Part shown: positions 20,862 to 29,392 of the stretch, in pieces
How positions within the stretch are numbered: position 1 is the first letter of the stretch
Layout of the letters: the number at the start of each line of letters is the position of its first letter
Source: Rhodoferax sp.
Lineage (GTDB): Bacteria > Pseudomonadota > Gammaproteobacteria > Burkholderiales > Burkholderiaceae_C
Reading direction: 5' to 3'
DNA length: 61,506 nt
Assembly: GCA_018063505.1 (NCBI GenBank)
Contig: JAGPBF010000003.1
Span: 1 to 61,506, forward strand
Translations under genes and position numbers: made by a program
The notes under the pieces: generated by a model
Told to the model about the DNA's origin: nothing
What the model saw: only the letters and a program-made list of their open reading frames with translations
Databases searched by the model: none

Positions 20862-20877
20862 TCAAACAAGTGGTCAA
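20862..20877. promoter_or_regulatory. Possible second RutR-type operator
   Basis: The right half TGGTCAA (20871-20877) is a perfect RutR half-site; the left half (TCAAACA, 20862-20868) keeps 4 of 7 bases with the correct two-base spacer. It lies upstream of the -35 element of the binding-protein promoter. Confidence 0.4.
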
Positions 20878-20894
20878 CCGCAGGTTAGTACCAG

Positions 20895-20923
20895 TTGAAG
20901 TTTGCCGCGCCCTCGCTTACGAT
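20895..20923 (+). promoter_or_regulatory. Predicted sigma-70 promoter of the binding-protein gene
   Basis: TTGAAG (20895-20900) and TACGAT (20918-20923) with a 17-base spacer, about 48 bases before the ATG. It lets the binding protein be made separately from, and more than, the permeases. Confidence 0.55.
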
Positions 20924-20970
20924 TTTTCACCCCGTCCGTACCGCCTGTTTTTTCAACCCAAGGAGTATTC

Positions 20971-21972
20971 ATGATTCGACGTTCCATCCTGACCCGCAGC
21001 CTGCTGGCCGCCGTGCTGGCCGCCAGCGGGTTCGCCGCCCACGCACAGGAAAAAGTCACGCTGCAGCTCAAGTGGCTGCCCCAGGCCCAGTTCGCGGGTT
21101 ACTACGTTGCCCTGTCCAAGGGTTACTACAAGGCCGAAGGCCTGGACGTCACGATCAAACCGGGCGGCCCCGACATCTCGCCCGTCCAGGTGATCGCCGG
21201 CAAGGGTGCCGACGTGGTCGTCAACTGGATGCCAGACGCGCTGGCGGCACGTGAGGCCGGTGTGCCACTGGTCAACATCGCGCAGGTGTTCAATCGCTCC
21301 GGTCTGATGCTGACCTGCAAGAAGTCCAGCGGCGTGAACAGCCCGAAAGACCTCAAGGGCAAGACCCTGGGTGTCTGGTTCGGCGGCAACGAATACCCGT
21401 TCCTGAACTGGATGGCCAAGCTCGGTCTGAAGACCGACACCGACATCAAGATCATGAAGCAGGGCTTCAACGTCGACCCGCTGCTGCAGAACCAGGCCGC
21501 CTGTATCTCCACGATGATCTACAACGAGTACTGGCAGGTCATTGACGCGGGCGTCAAGGAAAGCGACCTGATCACTTTCTTTTATGAAGACCAGGGCGTT
21601 GCTTCGCTGGAAGACGGCCTGTACGTGCTCGAGTCCAACCTGAAGGATCCGGCTTTCGTCAAGCGCATGGGCAAGTTCCTCAAGGCCACCTTCAAGGGCT
21701 GGAACGATGCGGTCAAGGATCCGGCCGGTGCCGCCAAGATCGTCGTTGCTGCCGATACCTCGGGCAGCGCGACCGAAAAGGTTCAGAAACGCCAGATGGA
21801 GAACGTCGCCAAGCTGATCACCAATGCCAACTCACCCAAGATGGGTTACCTGGATCCGGCCGCGTATGAGCGTACCGTCAAGGTGCTGCTGTCCAGCGGC
21901 AGCTCGCCGGTGATCAAGAAGGATCCGGGCAAGGCCGGCTGGACCCATGCGGTGTGGGAAGCCTCCAAGTAG
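20971..21972 (+). CDS. ABC importer substrate-binding protein (NMT1/THI5-like)
   Basis: A 333-residue periplasmic protein with a Sec signal peptide (MIRRSILTRSLL..., cleavage after AHAQ). The mature part begins KVTLQLKWLPQAQFAGYYVA, typical of NMT1/THI5-like binding proteins for pyrimidine-type or alkanesulfonate ligands; GGPDISPVQVIAGKGADVVV follows. Position at the end of the catabolic block suggests uracil, thymine or a hydropyrimidine as ligand (inference). AAGGAG stands seven bases before the ATG at 20971. It is followed by a strong terminator. Confidence 0.92.
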   Translation: MIRRSILTRSLLAAVLAASGFAAHAQEKVTLQLKWLPQAQFAGYYVALSKGYYKAEGLDVTIKPGGPDISPVQVIAGKGADVVVNWMPDALAAREAGVPLVNIAQVFNRSGLMLTCKKSSGVNSPKDLKGKTLGVWFGGNEYPFLNWMAKLGLKTDTDIKIMKQGFNVDPLLQNQAACISTMIYNEYWQVIDAGVKESDLITFFYEDQGVASLEDGLYVLESNLKDPAFVKRMGKFLKATFKGWNDAVKDPAGAAKIVVAADTSGSATEKVQKRQMENVAKLITNANSPKMGYLDPAAYERTVKVLLSSGSSPVIKKDPGKAGWTHAVWEASK

Positions 21973-22032
21973 GCTGGTTGCCAGCAACAGTCCGCTGCCG
22001 GGTGACACCCCGGCAGGTCCGGACAAGACATC

Positions 22033-22067
22033 GGGCCTCAGCGGTTTGCGCCGCTGAGGCCCTTTTT
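22033..22067 (+). terminator. Strong intrinsic terminator
   Basis: A perfect 12-bp stem (GGGCCTCAGCGG, 22033-22044, with 22051-22062), six-base loop TTTGCG, and five T residues. It ends the pyrimidine block 60 bases after the binding-protein gene. Confidence 0.92.
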
Positions 22068-22218
22068 GATGTTGCAAGGCGCTGCCACGCTCTATCGCCC
22101 CGCGCCCTGCGCGCGTATCACACCGGCGTGCGACGTGGCCGGGCCAATTCCCGTAAAGTCGAGCGCTGATGGCAGCCTCCTTTTGCCGAGCGCATGCCAG
22201 CCCATGGGAGTGCAACAC

Positions 22219-23094
22219 GTGACAGACTCTTCCCCCTACGTACCGCCATCCATCTGGACCTGGAACAAGGAAAGCGGCGGAAAGTTCGCCAGCATCAATC
22301 GCCCCATCGCTGGAGCGACCCATGACAAGGAACTCCCGGTCGGTCGCCACCCGCTGCAGCTGTATTCGATGGGGACACCCAATGGTGTCAAGGTCACCGT
22401 CATGCTTGAAGAATTGCTGGCGCTGGGGCATCACGGCGCCGAATATGACGCATGGCTGATCCGCATCAGCGACGGCGACCAGTTCGGCAGCGGTTTTGTC
22501 GGCGTCAACCCGAACTCCAAGATTCCGGCGCTGCTCGACCGCAGCGGCGCCAGGCCGATCCGGGTGTTCGAATCCGGCGCGATCCTGACCTACCTGGCTG
22601 AGAAATTCGGCGTACTGCTGCCGACCGAGCCAGCGCGACGGGCCGAATGCCTGTCGTGGCTGTTCTGGCAGATGGGCAGTGCGCCTTATCTCGGCGGTGG
22701 CTTCGGTCATTTCTATGCCTATGCGCCATTCAAGATGGAATACCCGATCGACCGGTTCGCGATGGAAGTCAAGCGCCAGCTCGACGTGCTGGACCGGCGC
22801 CTGGCCGAGAGTGCCTATCTGGCCGGTGATGACTACACGATTGCCGACATCGCCGTCTGGCCCTGGTACGGCGCACTGGCCAAGGGACTGCTGTACTCCG
22901 CGGGCGAGTTCCTGCAGGTACAGCAATACACCCACGTACAGCGCTGGACCGACACGATTGCGCAGCGTCCGGCAGTCCGCCGTGGCCGCATGGTGAACCG
23001 GACTTTCGGCGAAGCGTCGAGCCAGTTGCACGAGCGCCACGATGCAGGAGATTTCGACACCCGTACCCAGGACAAGCTGGCGCCGCAGCCCTGA
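22219..23094 (+). CDS. yghU: YghU-type glutathione S-transferase
   Basis: A 291-residue GST of the Nu/YghU class. The N-terminal arm WTWNKESGGKFASINRP, the thioredoxin-fold part with LYSMGTPNGVKVTVMLEELLA and NPNSKIPALLD, and the helical domain with FWQMGSAPYLGGGFGHFY match E. coli YghU closely (288 residues). YghU has GSH-dependent and disulfide reductase activity toward peroxides. I choose GTG at 22219, since GGGAG lies eight bases upstream and the protein then begins where YghU does; ATG 22204 is the alternative. Confidence 0.92.
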   Translation: MTDSSPYVPPSIWTWNKESGGKFASINRPIAGATHDKELPVGRHPLQLYSMGTPNGVKVTVMLEELLALGHHGAEYDAWLIRISDGDQFGSGFVGVNPNSKIPALLDRSGARPIRVFESGAILTYLAEKFGVLLPTEPARRAECLSWLFWQMGSAPYLGGGFGHFYAYAPFKMEYPIDRFAMEVKRQLDVLDRRLAESAYLAGDDYTIADIAVWPWYGALAKGLLYSAGEFLQVQQYTHVQRWTDTIAQRPAVRRGRMVNRTFGEASSQLHERHDAGDFDTRTQDKLAPQP

Positions 23095-23104
23095 GTGCCG
23101 CCCC

Positions 23105-23275
23105 ATGCGCGACCCACACCGATTCATTGAACGGACCCGCTGGCTCAAGCCCTATACCCGCTGGGCCACACGCTTTGCGATGGGCACACCACAATGGCTT
23201 CCTGCGGGCATCCGCAACGCACCGCTGCGCCTGTCGTCGTACGTGCTGCGTTGTTGTCACCACTGGATGCGTTAG
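23105..23275 (+). CDS. Small basic hypothetical protein
   Basis: A possible 56-residue protein starting ten bases after the GST stop. It is rich in Arg, Trp and His (RFIERTRWLKPYTRWATRF) with a C-terminal CCHHWMR. I do not recognise it. Tight spacing to the GST gene and a sensible ATG support it, but no clear ribosome site is seen. Confidence 0.35.
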   Translation: MRDPHRFIERTRWLKPYTRWATRFAMGTPQWLPAGIRNAPLRLSSYVLRCCHHWMR

Positions 23276-23356
23276 TGGCATGTATGGCCCCGATCAAGAC
23301 TGTCATGCGCTTGCACTATCATGGCCTTCCATGAAACCAGAAAGACACGCGCAGGG

Positions 23357-23566
23357 ATGAGACTCGCAGCCGCACTGATACTCCTGATCACAGCACTGTG
23401 GTTGGCAACGATGTGGAAAACCGATGCGCTGCAGGCCAGCGCCCCTGATGTCCTGTTGGTCGGCGCCGGCGTCGGCGTGGTGTTGCTCGGCTGGATGGTC
23501 GGACTCTGGCTGCGCAGACGGCAGCGCAGACGGATCCTGGACACCCGGGACTCCGCGCTCTGGTGA
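23357..23566 (+). CDS. Small membrane protein
   Basis: A possible 69-residue protein with two membrane segments (LAAALILLITALWLATMW and VLLVGAGVGVVLLGWMVGLWL) followed by a strongly basic stretch (RRRQRRRIL) that should face the cytoplasm. Not recognised. An in-frame ATG at 23321 would add twelve polar residues; neither start has a good ribosome site. The membrane pattern makes it more likely than chance to be coding. Confidence 0.45.
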   Translation: MRLAAALILLITALWLATMWKTDALQASAPDVLLVGAGVGVVLLGWMVGLWLRRRQRRRILDTRDSALW

Positions 23567-23644
23567 TCCGCCCGCCGAGTCTGATCGCATGTTCCCCGAA
23601 GACGTGACTTGACCGGCGCCGGCAGGTGCGCGTCCAGGCGTCGA

Positions 23645-24307
23645 CTAGATTGTGGCGTCGGGTTGTCCGTGCCGATACGAGGGCCACAAGCCGCGGCGAT
23701 CCAGACTGCGCAGCACCATCCGCGCCACCTGAGGGCTCGACGGCAACCAGGTATGGACCAGGGGCACACCGATCTGCTCGTCAATCCACGAAGCGCTGAC
23801 CTCCGACAGGCTCACGACACCGTCATTGGGCTCGCCGTCGAACGGGCCTGCGGCCATGGTTATGCCCCGGGTACCGACAATGCTGGTGGTGGCGATTGCC
23901 ACCGGCCCGATTTCTTGCATCCTGTGATCGGACGCCAGCCGTTGCCCGCAGTCACCAGTGATACGCCGGTAGATCGGATTGCGCTGCAGCCGAGCGGCCA
24001 GCCGAGCCGCCTTGACCGGAGAACCGAGCAGAAACAGATGGCACGGTGGCGCCATGGTGGCGGGCAACACATTGAGCGCGGCACGCAGTAGCACACCACC
24101 CAGTGAATGACCTATCAGCACATAGTCGCCCTGCCCCGCCAGTGCGCGGATGCGCGCCACCAGGCGATCGCGGATCACCGGAAAGTTTTCGCGGCTGACC
24201 CCATAAGCAAAGGTGCTGGTGTCCAGGCCTTCGCGTCGCAGCCGCCTGAGCATCGGCCAGGCCGACAAGGGAGAACGCCCCATACCGTGTACAAACAGAA
24301 TGCGCAT
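23645..24307 (-). CDS. Alpha/beta hydrolase (lipase/PGAP1-like)
   Basis: A 220-residue hydrolase. It starts MRILFVHGMGRSPLSAW, giving the oxyanion-hole HGMG; the nucleophile elbow is GHSLGGVLL. A candidate acid lies in GEPNDGVVSLSEV, and a histidine follows in PLVHTWLPS. No signal peptide. Substrate unknown; short lipases and esterases share this layout. ATG at 24307 is taken because it precedes the first strand directly, although GGGAGG lies some 14 bases upstream and a GTG four codons earlier is possible. Confidence 0.78.
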   Translation of the reverse strand: MRILFVHGMGRSPLSAWPMLRRLRREGLDTSTFAYGVSRENFPVIRDRLVARIRALAGQGDYVLIGHSLGGVLLRAALNVLPATMAPPCHLFLLGSPVKAARLAARLQRNPIYRRITGDCGQRLASDHRMQEIGPVAIATTSIVGTRGITMAAGPFDGEPNDGVVSLSEVSASWIDEQIGVPLVHTWLPSSPQVARMVLRSLDRRGLWPSYRHGQPDATI

Positions 24308-24542
24308 GTGGGTTACCACGGCCTCCCTGGGTGAAATCGATGTGCTGCCAGGCGGCAGACCACGCACCAGATCCCGAGCCGCATCATAATTTGCCGGCGC
24401 CCTCACCTGCCGCGCCGGTCACCTGGCTTGACCGTCAACAGGCCCGCGGCAAGCCCTTGCGTGAGATAACACGTGCCGGTGCCGGGCGACAATAGGCGCT
24501 GCGCCGCACACAAGCGACCGATTGAATCCTGGAGAAACCGCC

Positions 24543-25850
24543 ATGCTCGACCTGCTGGTCCACAACGCCGCACTGCCCGATGGCCGCTGCCCGATGGCGA
24601 TCGCCGTGCAGGGCGGGCGTATCGTCGAGGTGGCGCCGGTCATCGATGCACCGGCACGCGAGACCATCGATGCGCAGGGCCTGCTGGTCAGCCCGCCTTT
24701 CGTCGATGCCCATTTTCATATGGATGCCGCGCTCAGTTATGGCATGCCCCGCGTCAACCGCAGTGGCACGCTGCTTGAAGGTATTGCCTTGTGGGGCGAA
24801 CTCAAGCCGACTTTGATACAGGAAGCGGTGGTCGATCGTGCGCTGGCATATTGCGACTGGGCGGTGGGTCGAGGCCTGCTGGCGATCCGCTCGCATGTCG
24901 ATACCAGCGACCCTTCGATGCTGGCGGTCGAAGCCATGCTCGATGTGAAGAAGCGCGTCGCGCCATATCTCGATCTGCAATTGGTCGCGTTCCCGCAAGA
25001 TGGTGTGTTGCGCTGCGCGGCTGGCATGGCCAATCTGGAACGGGCACTCGACCTGGGCGTGGATGTGGTTGGCGGTATTCCGCATTTTGAACGCACCATG
25101 GCAGAAGGTGCGCAAAGCGTGCGGCTGCTGTGTGAAATCGCGGCACGCCGCGGCAAGCTGGTCGACATGCATTGCGACGAGTCGGACGACCCGCTGTCGC
25201 GCCATGTGGAGACCCTGGCGTTCGAAACACAGCGCCTGGGCCTGCAAGGCCGGGTCACCGGCTCGCACCTCACGTCGATGCACTCGATGGACAACTACTA
25301 TGTGTCCAAGCTGTTGCCGCTGATGGCCGAGGCGCGGCTGCACGTGGTCAGCAACCCGCTGATCAACATCACCTTGCAAGGCCGCCAGGACAGCTACCCG
25401 AAGCGCCGCGGCATGACCCGCGTGCCAGAACTGATGGCCCATGGCCTGACCGTTGCGTTTGGCCAGGACTGCGTCATGGACCCGTGGTATTCGCTGGGCA
25501 GCGCCGACATGCTCGATGTTGCCGCCATGGGTCTGCATGTGGCGCAGATGACCAGCCAGGACGCAATGCGCCAGTGCTTCGACGCAGTGACGACCAACCC
25601 GGCCGGCATCCTGCAGCTCACGGCATATGGGCTGGCACCCGGTTGCCACGCCGACTTCGTATTGCTGCAGGCACGTGATCCGATCGAGGCGATCCGCCTG
25701 CGCGCGACCCGGCTCAAGGTGTTCCGGCGCGGCAAACTGATTGCCGAGTCGCCAGAGGCCACCGCTTCGCTCTACCTGCACGGCCGGCCCGACGCGACAA
25801 GCTTCATGGCCCAGGGGCCGGCCCGGCGCCTACCGCCGGATCCGACCTGA
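24543..25850 (+). CDS. CodA-like cytosine deaminase/amidohydrolase
   Basis: A 435-residue amidohydrolase of the cytosine deaminase group. Metal and active-site segments are FVDAHFHMDAAL, HVDTSDPS, MHCDESDDP, TGSHLTSMHSMDN and GQDCVMDPWYSLGSADML. In E. coli CodA the last motif has two adjacent Asp residues, metal ligand Asp313 and substrate-contact Asp314; here the second is Cys. The substrate may therefore be a related base (isocytosine, isoguanine or a triazine-like compound) rather than cytosine. GGAG is about nine bases before ATG 24543. Neighbouring genes do not fix the pathway, but it would produce uracil near the catabolic block. Confidence 0.85.
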   Translation: MLDLLVHNAALPDGRCPMAIAVQGGRIVEVAPVIDAPARETIDAQGLLVSPPFVDAHFHMDAALSYGMPRVNRSGTLLEGIALWGELKPTLIQEAVVDRALAYCDWAVGRGLLAIRSHVDTSDPSMLAVEAMLDVKKRVAPYLDLQLVAFPQDGVLRCAAGMANLERALDLGVDVVGGIPHFERTMAEGAQSVRLLCEIAARRGKLVDMHCDESDDPLSRHVETLAFETQRLGLQGRVTGSHLTSMHSMDNYYVSKLLPLMAEARLHVVSNPLINITLQGRQDSYPKRRGMTRVPELMAHGLTVAFGQDCVMDPWYSLGSADMLDVAAMGLHVAQMTSQDAMRQCFDAVTTNPAGILQLTAYGLAPGCHADFVLLQARDPIEAIRLRATRLKVFRRGKLIAESPEATASLYLHGRPDATSFMAQGPARRLPPDPT

Positions 25851-25860
25851 TCGAGCCGCC

Positions 25861-26538
25861 ATGCGCATACTGCTGGTCGAAGACGACAAGATCCTGGCCG
25901 ACGCCCTGGGCCGCGCATTGGTGCAAAGTGCCTATGCGGTCGATGTCGTCGGTGACGGAGAACAGGCCGACAACGCGCTGGCGCTGGAGATCTACGACCT
26001 GGCCATTCTGGACATCGGCTTGCCCGGGCTGAGCGGACTCGATGTGTTGCGCCGTCTGCGCGCGCGCAAGTCGCGGGTGGCGGTGCTGATGCTGACCGCC
26101 TTCGACACACTGGCCGATCGGGTCCACGGCCTGGACCTGGGCGCCGACGACTATCTGGCCAAACCCTTCGACCTGCCCGAACTGGAGGCCAGGGTACGCG
26201 CGTTGCTGCGCCGCGGCAGCACCAACACCACGCCGTTTCTGGTGCACGGACGCCTGCGCCTGGACACCGTGGGACGCCGCCTGTATTGCGATGAAACACC
26301 GGTCGAGCTCTCGGCCCGTGAGTTTGCAGTGCTCGAACTGCTGCTGATGCGCGAAGGCCGGGTCGTCAGCAAGGAGCACATGGTCAACCATCTGTACGGC
26401 TGGGGCGACGAGGTCGGCGCCAATGCGATCGAAGTCTATGTGCATCGCATCCGCAAGAAACTCGAACCGATGGGCTGCGACATCCGCACGGTACGCGGCA
26501 TGGGTTATCTGATGGAGCGTGTAGGTGGTCCCGGCTGA
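25861..26538 (+). CDS. OmpR-family response regulator (TctD-like)
   Basis: At 225 residues it has a receiver domain with acidic pocket VEDDK, phosphorylation site ILDIGLPG (Asp 51 region), Thr in MLTAFD and Lys in YLAKPFDLPEL. A winged-helix DNA-binding domain follows from about residue 125 (LSAREFAVLELLL, AIEVYVHRIRKKL). Closest in style to TctD/QseB regulators. It begins ten bases after the deaminase gene and overlaps the kinase gene by 14 bases. Target genes unknown. Confidence 0.93.
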   Translation: MRILLVEDDKILADALGRALVQSAYAVDVVGDGEQADNALALEIYDLAILDIGLPGLSGLDVLRRLRARKSRVAVLMLTAFDTLADRVHGLDLGADDYLAKPFDLPELEARVRALLRRGSTNTTPFLVHGRLRLDTVGRRLYCDETPVELSAREFAVLELLLMREGRVVSKEHMVNHLYGWGDEVGANAIEVYVHRIRKKLEPMGCDIRTVRGMGYLMERVGGPG

Positions 26539-27940
26539 GCCGCGCCTGCAGCACAAGCTGCTGGCCTGGCTGATGGGGCCGCTGATGGCCTTGCTGGTGC
26601 TCGATACCGCTGCGTCCTACTGGATCGCGCTGCGTTTCTCGAATCTGGCTAATGACCGCTCGCTGCAGGAGATCGCGCGCGAAGTGGTGCTGCATGTGCG
26701 TCCCAATGGCGTTGGGCCGAAACTCGAAATGTCGCCGGCGGTCGAGCGGGTCTTGCTGTCGGACCAAGACGATGAAGTCCGTTATCGGGTCTCATCGGAA
26801 AGCGGAACCTTCATTGGCGGCGACCCGGACATCCCGGTACCGGCGCCAAGTCGGGTCGCGCTGGACAAACCGGTTTTCTACGAAGGCATGCTGCACGACA
26901 TGCCGGTGCGGATCGTCTCCGCCTGGATGCCTTATGACGGCGCCGGACCTGACAACCAGGTGCAGGTGCAGGTGGCCGAGACGCTTCACAAGCGCAGCCG
27001 GCTGGTCTGGGAGATCCTGGCCAGCGTGTTCGTTCCGCAGCTGCTGCTGATTGTGCTGGCCGGCATCGTCGTCCACTTCGGCGTCTCGCGTGGCCTGCTG
27101 CCGCTCAAGCGGCTGCAATCGGCCGTCTCGAGTCGATCCCACCTGGACCTCAGCCCGATCGAGGTGCGCAACGTGCCCGGCGAGGTTCGTCCGCTGGTCG
27201 ACGAGGTCAACGAACTGATGCAGCGGCTGGGCACGACGCTGGATTTTCAGAACCGCTTCATCGCCGATGCCGCCCATCAGCTCAAGACGCCGGTCAGCGG
27301 GCTCAAGGCGCAGATTGAGATCGCACTGCGCGAAAGCGACCCGGTGCGGGTGCAGCATTGCCTGGCCCAGCTGTATGTCAGCGCCGACCGCATGTCGCGC
27401 CTGGTGGCCCAGCTGCTGGCGCTGGCACGCAACGAGCCCGGCGCGGCACAGGCAGTCGAACTGCAGCAAGTCGACCTCAACACCCTGGCAGTCGATGTGG
27501 CCATGCGCTGGGTTCCGGAGGCGCTTAAACGCGATATCGACCTGGGATTCGAGGCCTGTCCCGAACCGGTGCTGATACACGGTGAACCGGACCGCCTGCG
27601 CGAGCTGCTCAACAACCTGGTCGACAACGCGGTGCGGTACAGCCGCCAGAACGGCCGGGTCACGGTCGCGGTCAGTGTGGCCGCCAACGGCGATGGCGTC
27701 CTGTCCGTCAGCGACGACAGTCAGAAGATCCCGGTGCAGGAGCGCCAGCGGATCTTCGAGCGATTTCACCGCCTGCTGGGCAGCCACGCGGATGGAAGCG
27801 GGCTGGGACTGGCCATCGTCAGCGAGATCGCCGCGCTGCACCGCGCGCGCATCACACTGGAAGAAGATGTCGATGGCATCGGCAACACCTTCAGCGTGCT
27901 TTTTCCGCAGCCAGGAAGCGACGCGCGGCCCGAGTCGTAA
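26525..27940 (+). CDS. TctE-like sensor histidine kinase
   Basis: A 471-residue inner-membrane kinase: first membrane helix near residues 12-35, a periplasmic sensor region of about 130 residues, second helix near residue 175, then the H-box DAAHQLKTPVSGLKAQ with the phosphorylated His, N-box NNLVDNAVRYS and G-box GSGLGLAIV. The start is GTG at 26525 inside the regulator gene, with GGAG about eight bases upstream. TctE kinases usually control tricarboxylate uptake genes, none of which lies adjacent; the signal is unknown. Confidence 0.92.
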   Translation: MVPAEPRLQHKLLAWLMGPLMALLVLDTAASYWIALRFSNLANDRSLQEIAREVVLHVRPNGVGPKLEMSPAVERVLLSDQDDEVRYRVSSESGTFIGGDPDIPVPAPSRVALDKPVFYEGMLHDMPVRIVSAWMPYDGAGPDNQVQVQVAETLHKRSRLVWEILASVFVPQLLLIVLAGIVVHFGVSRGLLPLKRLQSAVSSRSHLDLSPIEVRNVPGEVRPLVDEVNELMQRLGTTLDFQNRFIADAAHQLKTPVSGLKAQIEIALRESDPVRVQHCLAQLYVSADRMSRLVAQLLALARNEPGAAQAVELQQVDLNTLAVDVAMRWVPEALKRDIDLGFEACPEPVLIHGEPDRLRELLNNLVDNAVRYSRQNGRVTVAVSVAANGDGVLSVSDDSQKIPVQERQRIFERFHRLLGSHADGSGLGLAIVSEIAALHRARITLEEDVDGIGNTFSVLFPQPGSDARPES

Positions 27941-28025
27941 GCCTGGCGAAAGCAAACTGACAAGCTATTGAAAGCAAGGCGGCAGAAGGTCGTAAGCAGA
28001 CCTGCCTATTCTCGATCGTGACAGG

Positions 28026-28041
28026 AACCGCGGCCGCGGTT
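28026..28041. repeat. 16-bp perfect palindrome in the TerC leader
   Basis: AACCGCGGCCGCGGTT reads the same on both strands and sits 29 bases before the terC-like ATG. It could be an operator or an RNA hairpin; the function is unknown. Confidence 0.4.
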
Positions 28042-28069
28042 TCACAAAATCCATCGAGGAGACCCGCGC

Positions 28070-28780
28070 ATGTCCACCGTCCTGACGCCAGAATTCTGGC
28101 TCGCCCTGTCACAGATCATCCTGATCAATATCGTGCTCAGCGGCGACAACGCCGTCGTGATCGCGCTGGCATCACGGTCACTGCCACCGCAGCAGCAAAA
28201 AAAGGCCATCCTGTTCGGCAGCATGGGCGCCATCGGACTGCGGATCGTGTTGACCTTTTTTGCGGTCTACCTGCTCAGCCAACCCTACCTCAAGCTGGTG
28301 GGCGCAGCACTGCTGCTGTGGATCGGCATCGGATTGCTCAAGGGTGATGACGGCGAGGCAGAGCTGGCCGGCCATTCCAATCTGGCTGCCGCAGTCAAGA
28401 CCATCATCGTGGCCGACCTGGTGATGAGCCTGGACAACGTCATCGGCGTTGCCGCCGCTGCCAAGGGCGACGTATTGCTGCTGGTGGTCGGACTGGTCAT
28501 CAGCATCCCGCTGATCATTTACGGCAGCACGCTGATTCTCAAAATGATGGACCGTTTCCCGATCATCATCGTTGGAGGCGCCGCACTGCTGGGTTGGGTC
28601 GCTGGTGAAATGGCGATCGGCGATCCTTCGATCAGTGGCTGGGTTGCAGAACACCACTATCTGCACACGCTGGCTCCGATCGCCGGTGCCCTGTTCGTGG
28701 TCGGAGTCGGCAAGTGGCTGGAGACACGTTCACGCCCGGTTGCCGCGCTGCCGCAAACCGCCGCTCATGCCTCGGACTGA
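28070..28780 (+). CDS. TerC-family membrane protein (YjbE-like)
   Basis: A 236-residue polytopic protein with about seven hydrophobic segments. The family motifs NIVLSGDNAVVIALA (residues 18-32) and DLVMSLDNVIGVAAA (about 115-129) carry the paired intramembrane Asp residues of TerC/YjbE proteins, which are linked to metal (often manganese) export or membrane metal loading. GAGGAG lies about ten bases before the ATG. No yybP-ykoY riboswitch was recognised upstream. Probably co-transcribed with the stress protein 14 bases downstream. Confidence 0.9.
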   Translation: MSTVLTPEFWLALSQIILINIVLSGDNAVVIALASRSLPPQQQKKAILFGSMGAIGLRIVLTFFAVYLLSQPYLKLVGAALLLWIGIGLLKGDDGEAELAGHSNLAAAVKTIIVADLVMSLDNVIGVAAAAKGDVLLLVVGLVISIPLIIYGSTLILKMMDRFPIIIVGGAALLGWVAGEMAIGDPSISGWVAEHHYLHTLAPIAGALFVVGVGKWLETRSRPVAALPQTAAHASD

Positions 28781-28794
28781 GCAGGGAGATTTCT

Positions 28795-29229
28795 ATGCGA
28801 AAACTGCTTGTTTCCATCGACGGCCAAAGCGCAGCGAGAATGCAGTCGGCAGTGGCACAGGCCATTGGCATCTACAGCAAGGAATCGGTCGACATCCACC
28901 TGCTGAACGTGCAACCCGGCGTTTCCGGCCATGTCGCGATGTTCTTTGACGCCGCCGAACTGCGCGAAATTCACGACACGGCGGCCCAGGAGGCCCTCGC
29001 GCCAGCGGTCGCGCTGCTCGCTGCCGCCGGCATAACCTGCTCCACCAGCACAGTGATCGGGCGCAACGCACCGTCGATTGCCATGCAGGCCCAGCGCCTG
29101 GGCTGTGACCGCATCATCATTGGTCGCGACGATGGCGAGTCTCTTGTCAACCGGATGTTCGGCAACCTGATCAGCCAGGTGCAGCAGATTGTTGGCGCCA
29201 CCGGCAATTGCCAGGTATTGGGCTCCTGA
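28795..29229 (+). CDS. Universal stress protein
   Basis: A 144-residue single-domain UspA-like protein. It begins KLLVSIDGQ and has the ATP-site pattern IIIGRDDGESLVNRMFGNLISQV, a variant of the GxxGxxxxxxGS/TV loop in which the last small residues are altered, so nucleotide binding is uncertain. GGGAGA is about eight bases before the ATG. Paired with the TerC gene upstream, perhaps as one envelope or metal stress unit. Confidence 0.85.
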   Translation: MRKLLVSIDGQSAARMQSAVAQAIGIYSKESVDIHLLNVQPGVSGHVAMFFDAAELREIHDTAAQEALAPAVALLAAAGITCSTSTVIGRNAPSIAMQAQRLGCDRIIIGRDDGESLVNRMFGNLISQVQQIVGATGNCQVLGS

Positions 29230-29286
29230 TGCGGGATTGATGCCTGTCCCGGAACCTTCAAACCACCGGTTCGCAGCCTGCTTGAA

Positions 29287-29310
29287 GACGCCACCTTGTA
29301 TGGTGGCGTC
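29287..29310 (+). terminator. Hairpin after the stress-protein gene
   Basis: GACGCCACC (29287-29295) pairs perfectly with GGTGGCGTC (29302-29310) around a six-base loop. The following sequence has no T-run, so it is a weak or factor-dependent terminator at best. Confidence 0.4.
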
Positions 29311-29331
29311 GTCGCTTATTGCTGCGGCACT

Positions 29332-29360
29332 TTGACGCTTTCGAAAAAGCAGGCTAGACT
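29332..29360 (+). promoter_or_regulatory. Sigma-70 promoter of the TetR/exporter operon
   Basis: TTGACG (29332-29337), 17-base spacer, TAGACT (29355-29360). The start site would fall near 29367, inside the inverted repeat that follows. Confidence 0.7.
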
Positions 29361-29390
29361 ACTGGTAAGTAATTGAATGCTTACCGGTAG
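29359..29390. promoter_or_regulatory. Inverted-repeat operator of the TetR regulator
   Basis: CTACTGGTAAG (29359-29369) and CTTACCGGTAG (29380-29390) are 11-bp inverted arms with one mismatch and a ten-base spacer. They cover the -10 edge and start site and end two bases before the regulator's ATG, the classic layout of TetR autorepression. Confidence 0.7.
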
Positions 29391-29392
29391 AA

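Noticed and set aside
24428-24438. TTGACCGTCAA upstream of the CodA-like gene as a RutR operator
   Set aside because: The arms are palindromic but the one-base spacing and missing CCA/TGG core do not fit the RutR site.
27941-28069. yybP-ykoY manganese riboswitch upstream of the TerC-like gene
   Set aside because: The leader is short and I could not find the conserved internal-loop sequences of that class.
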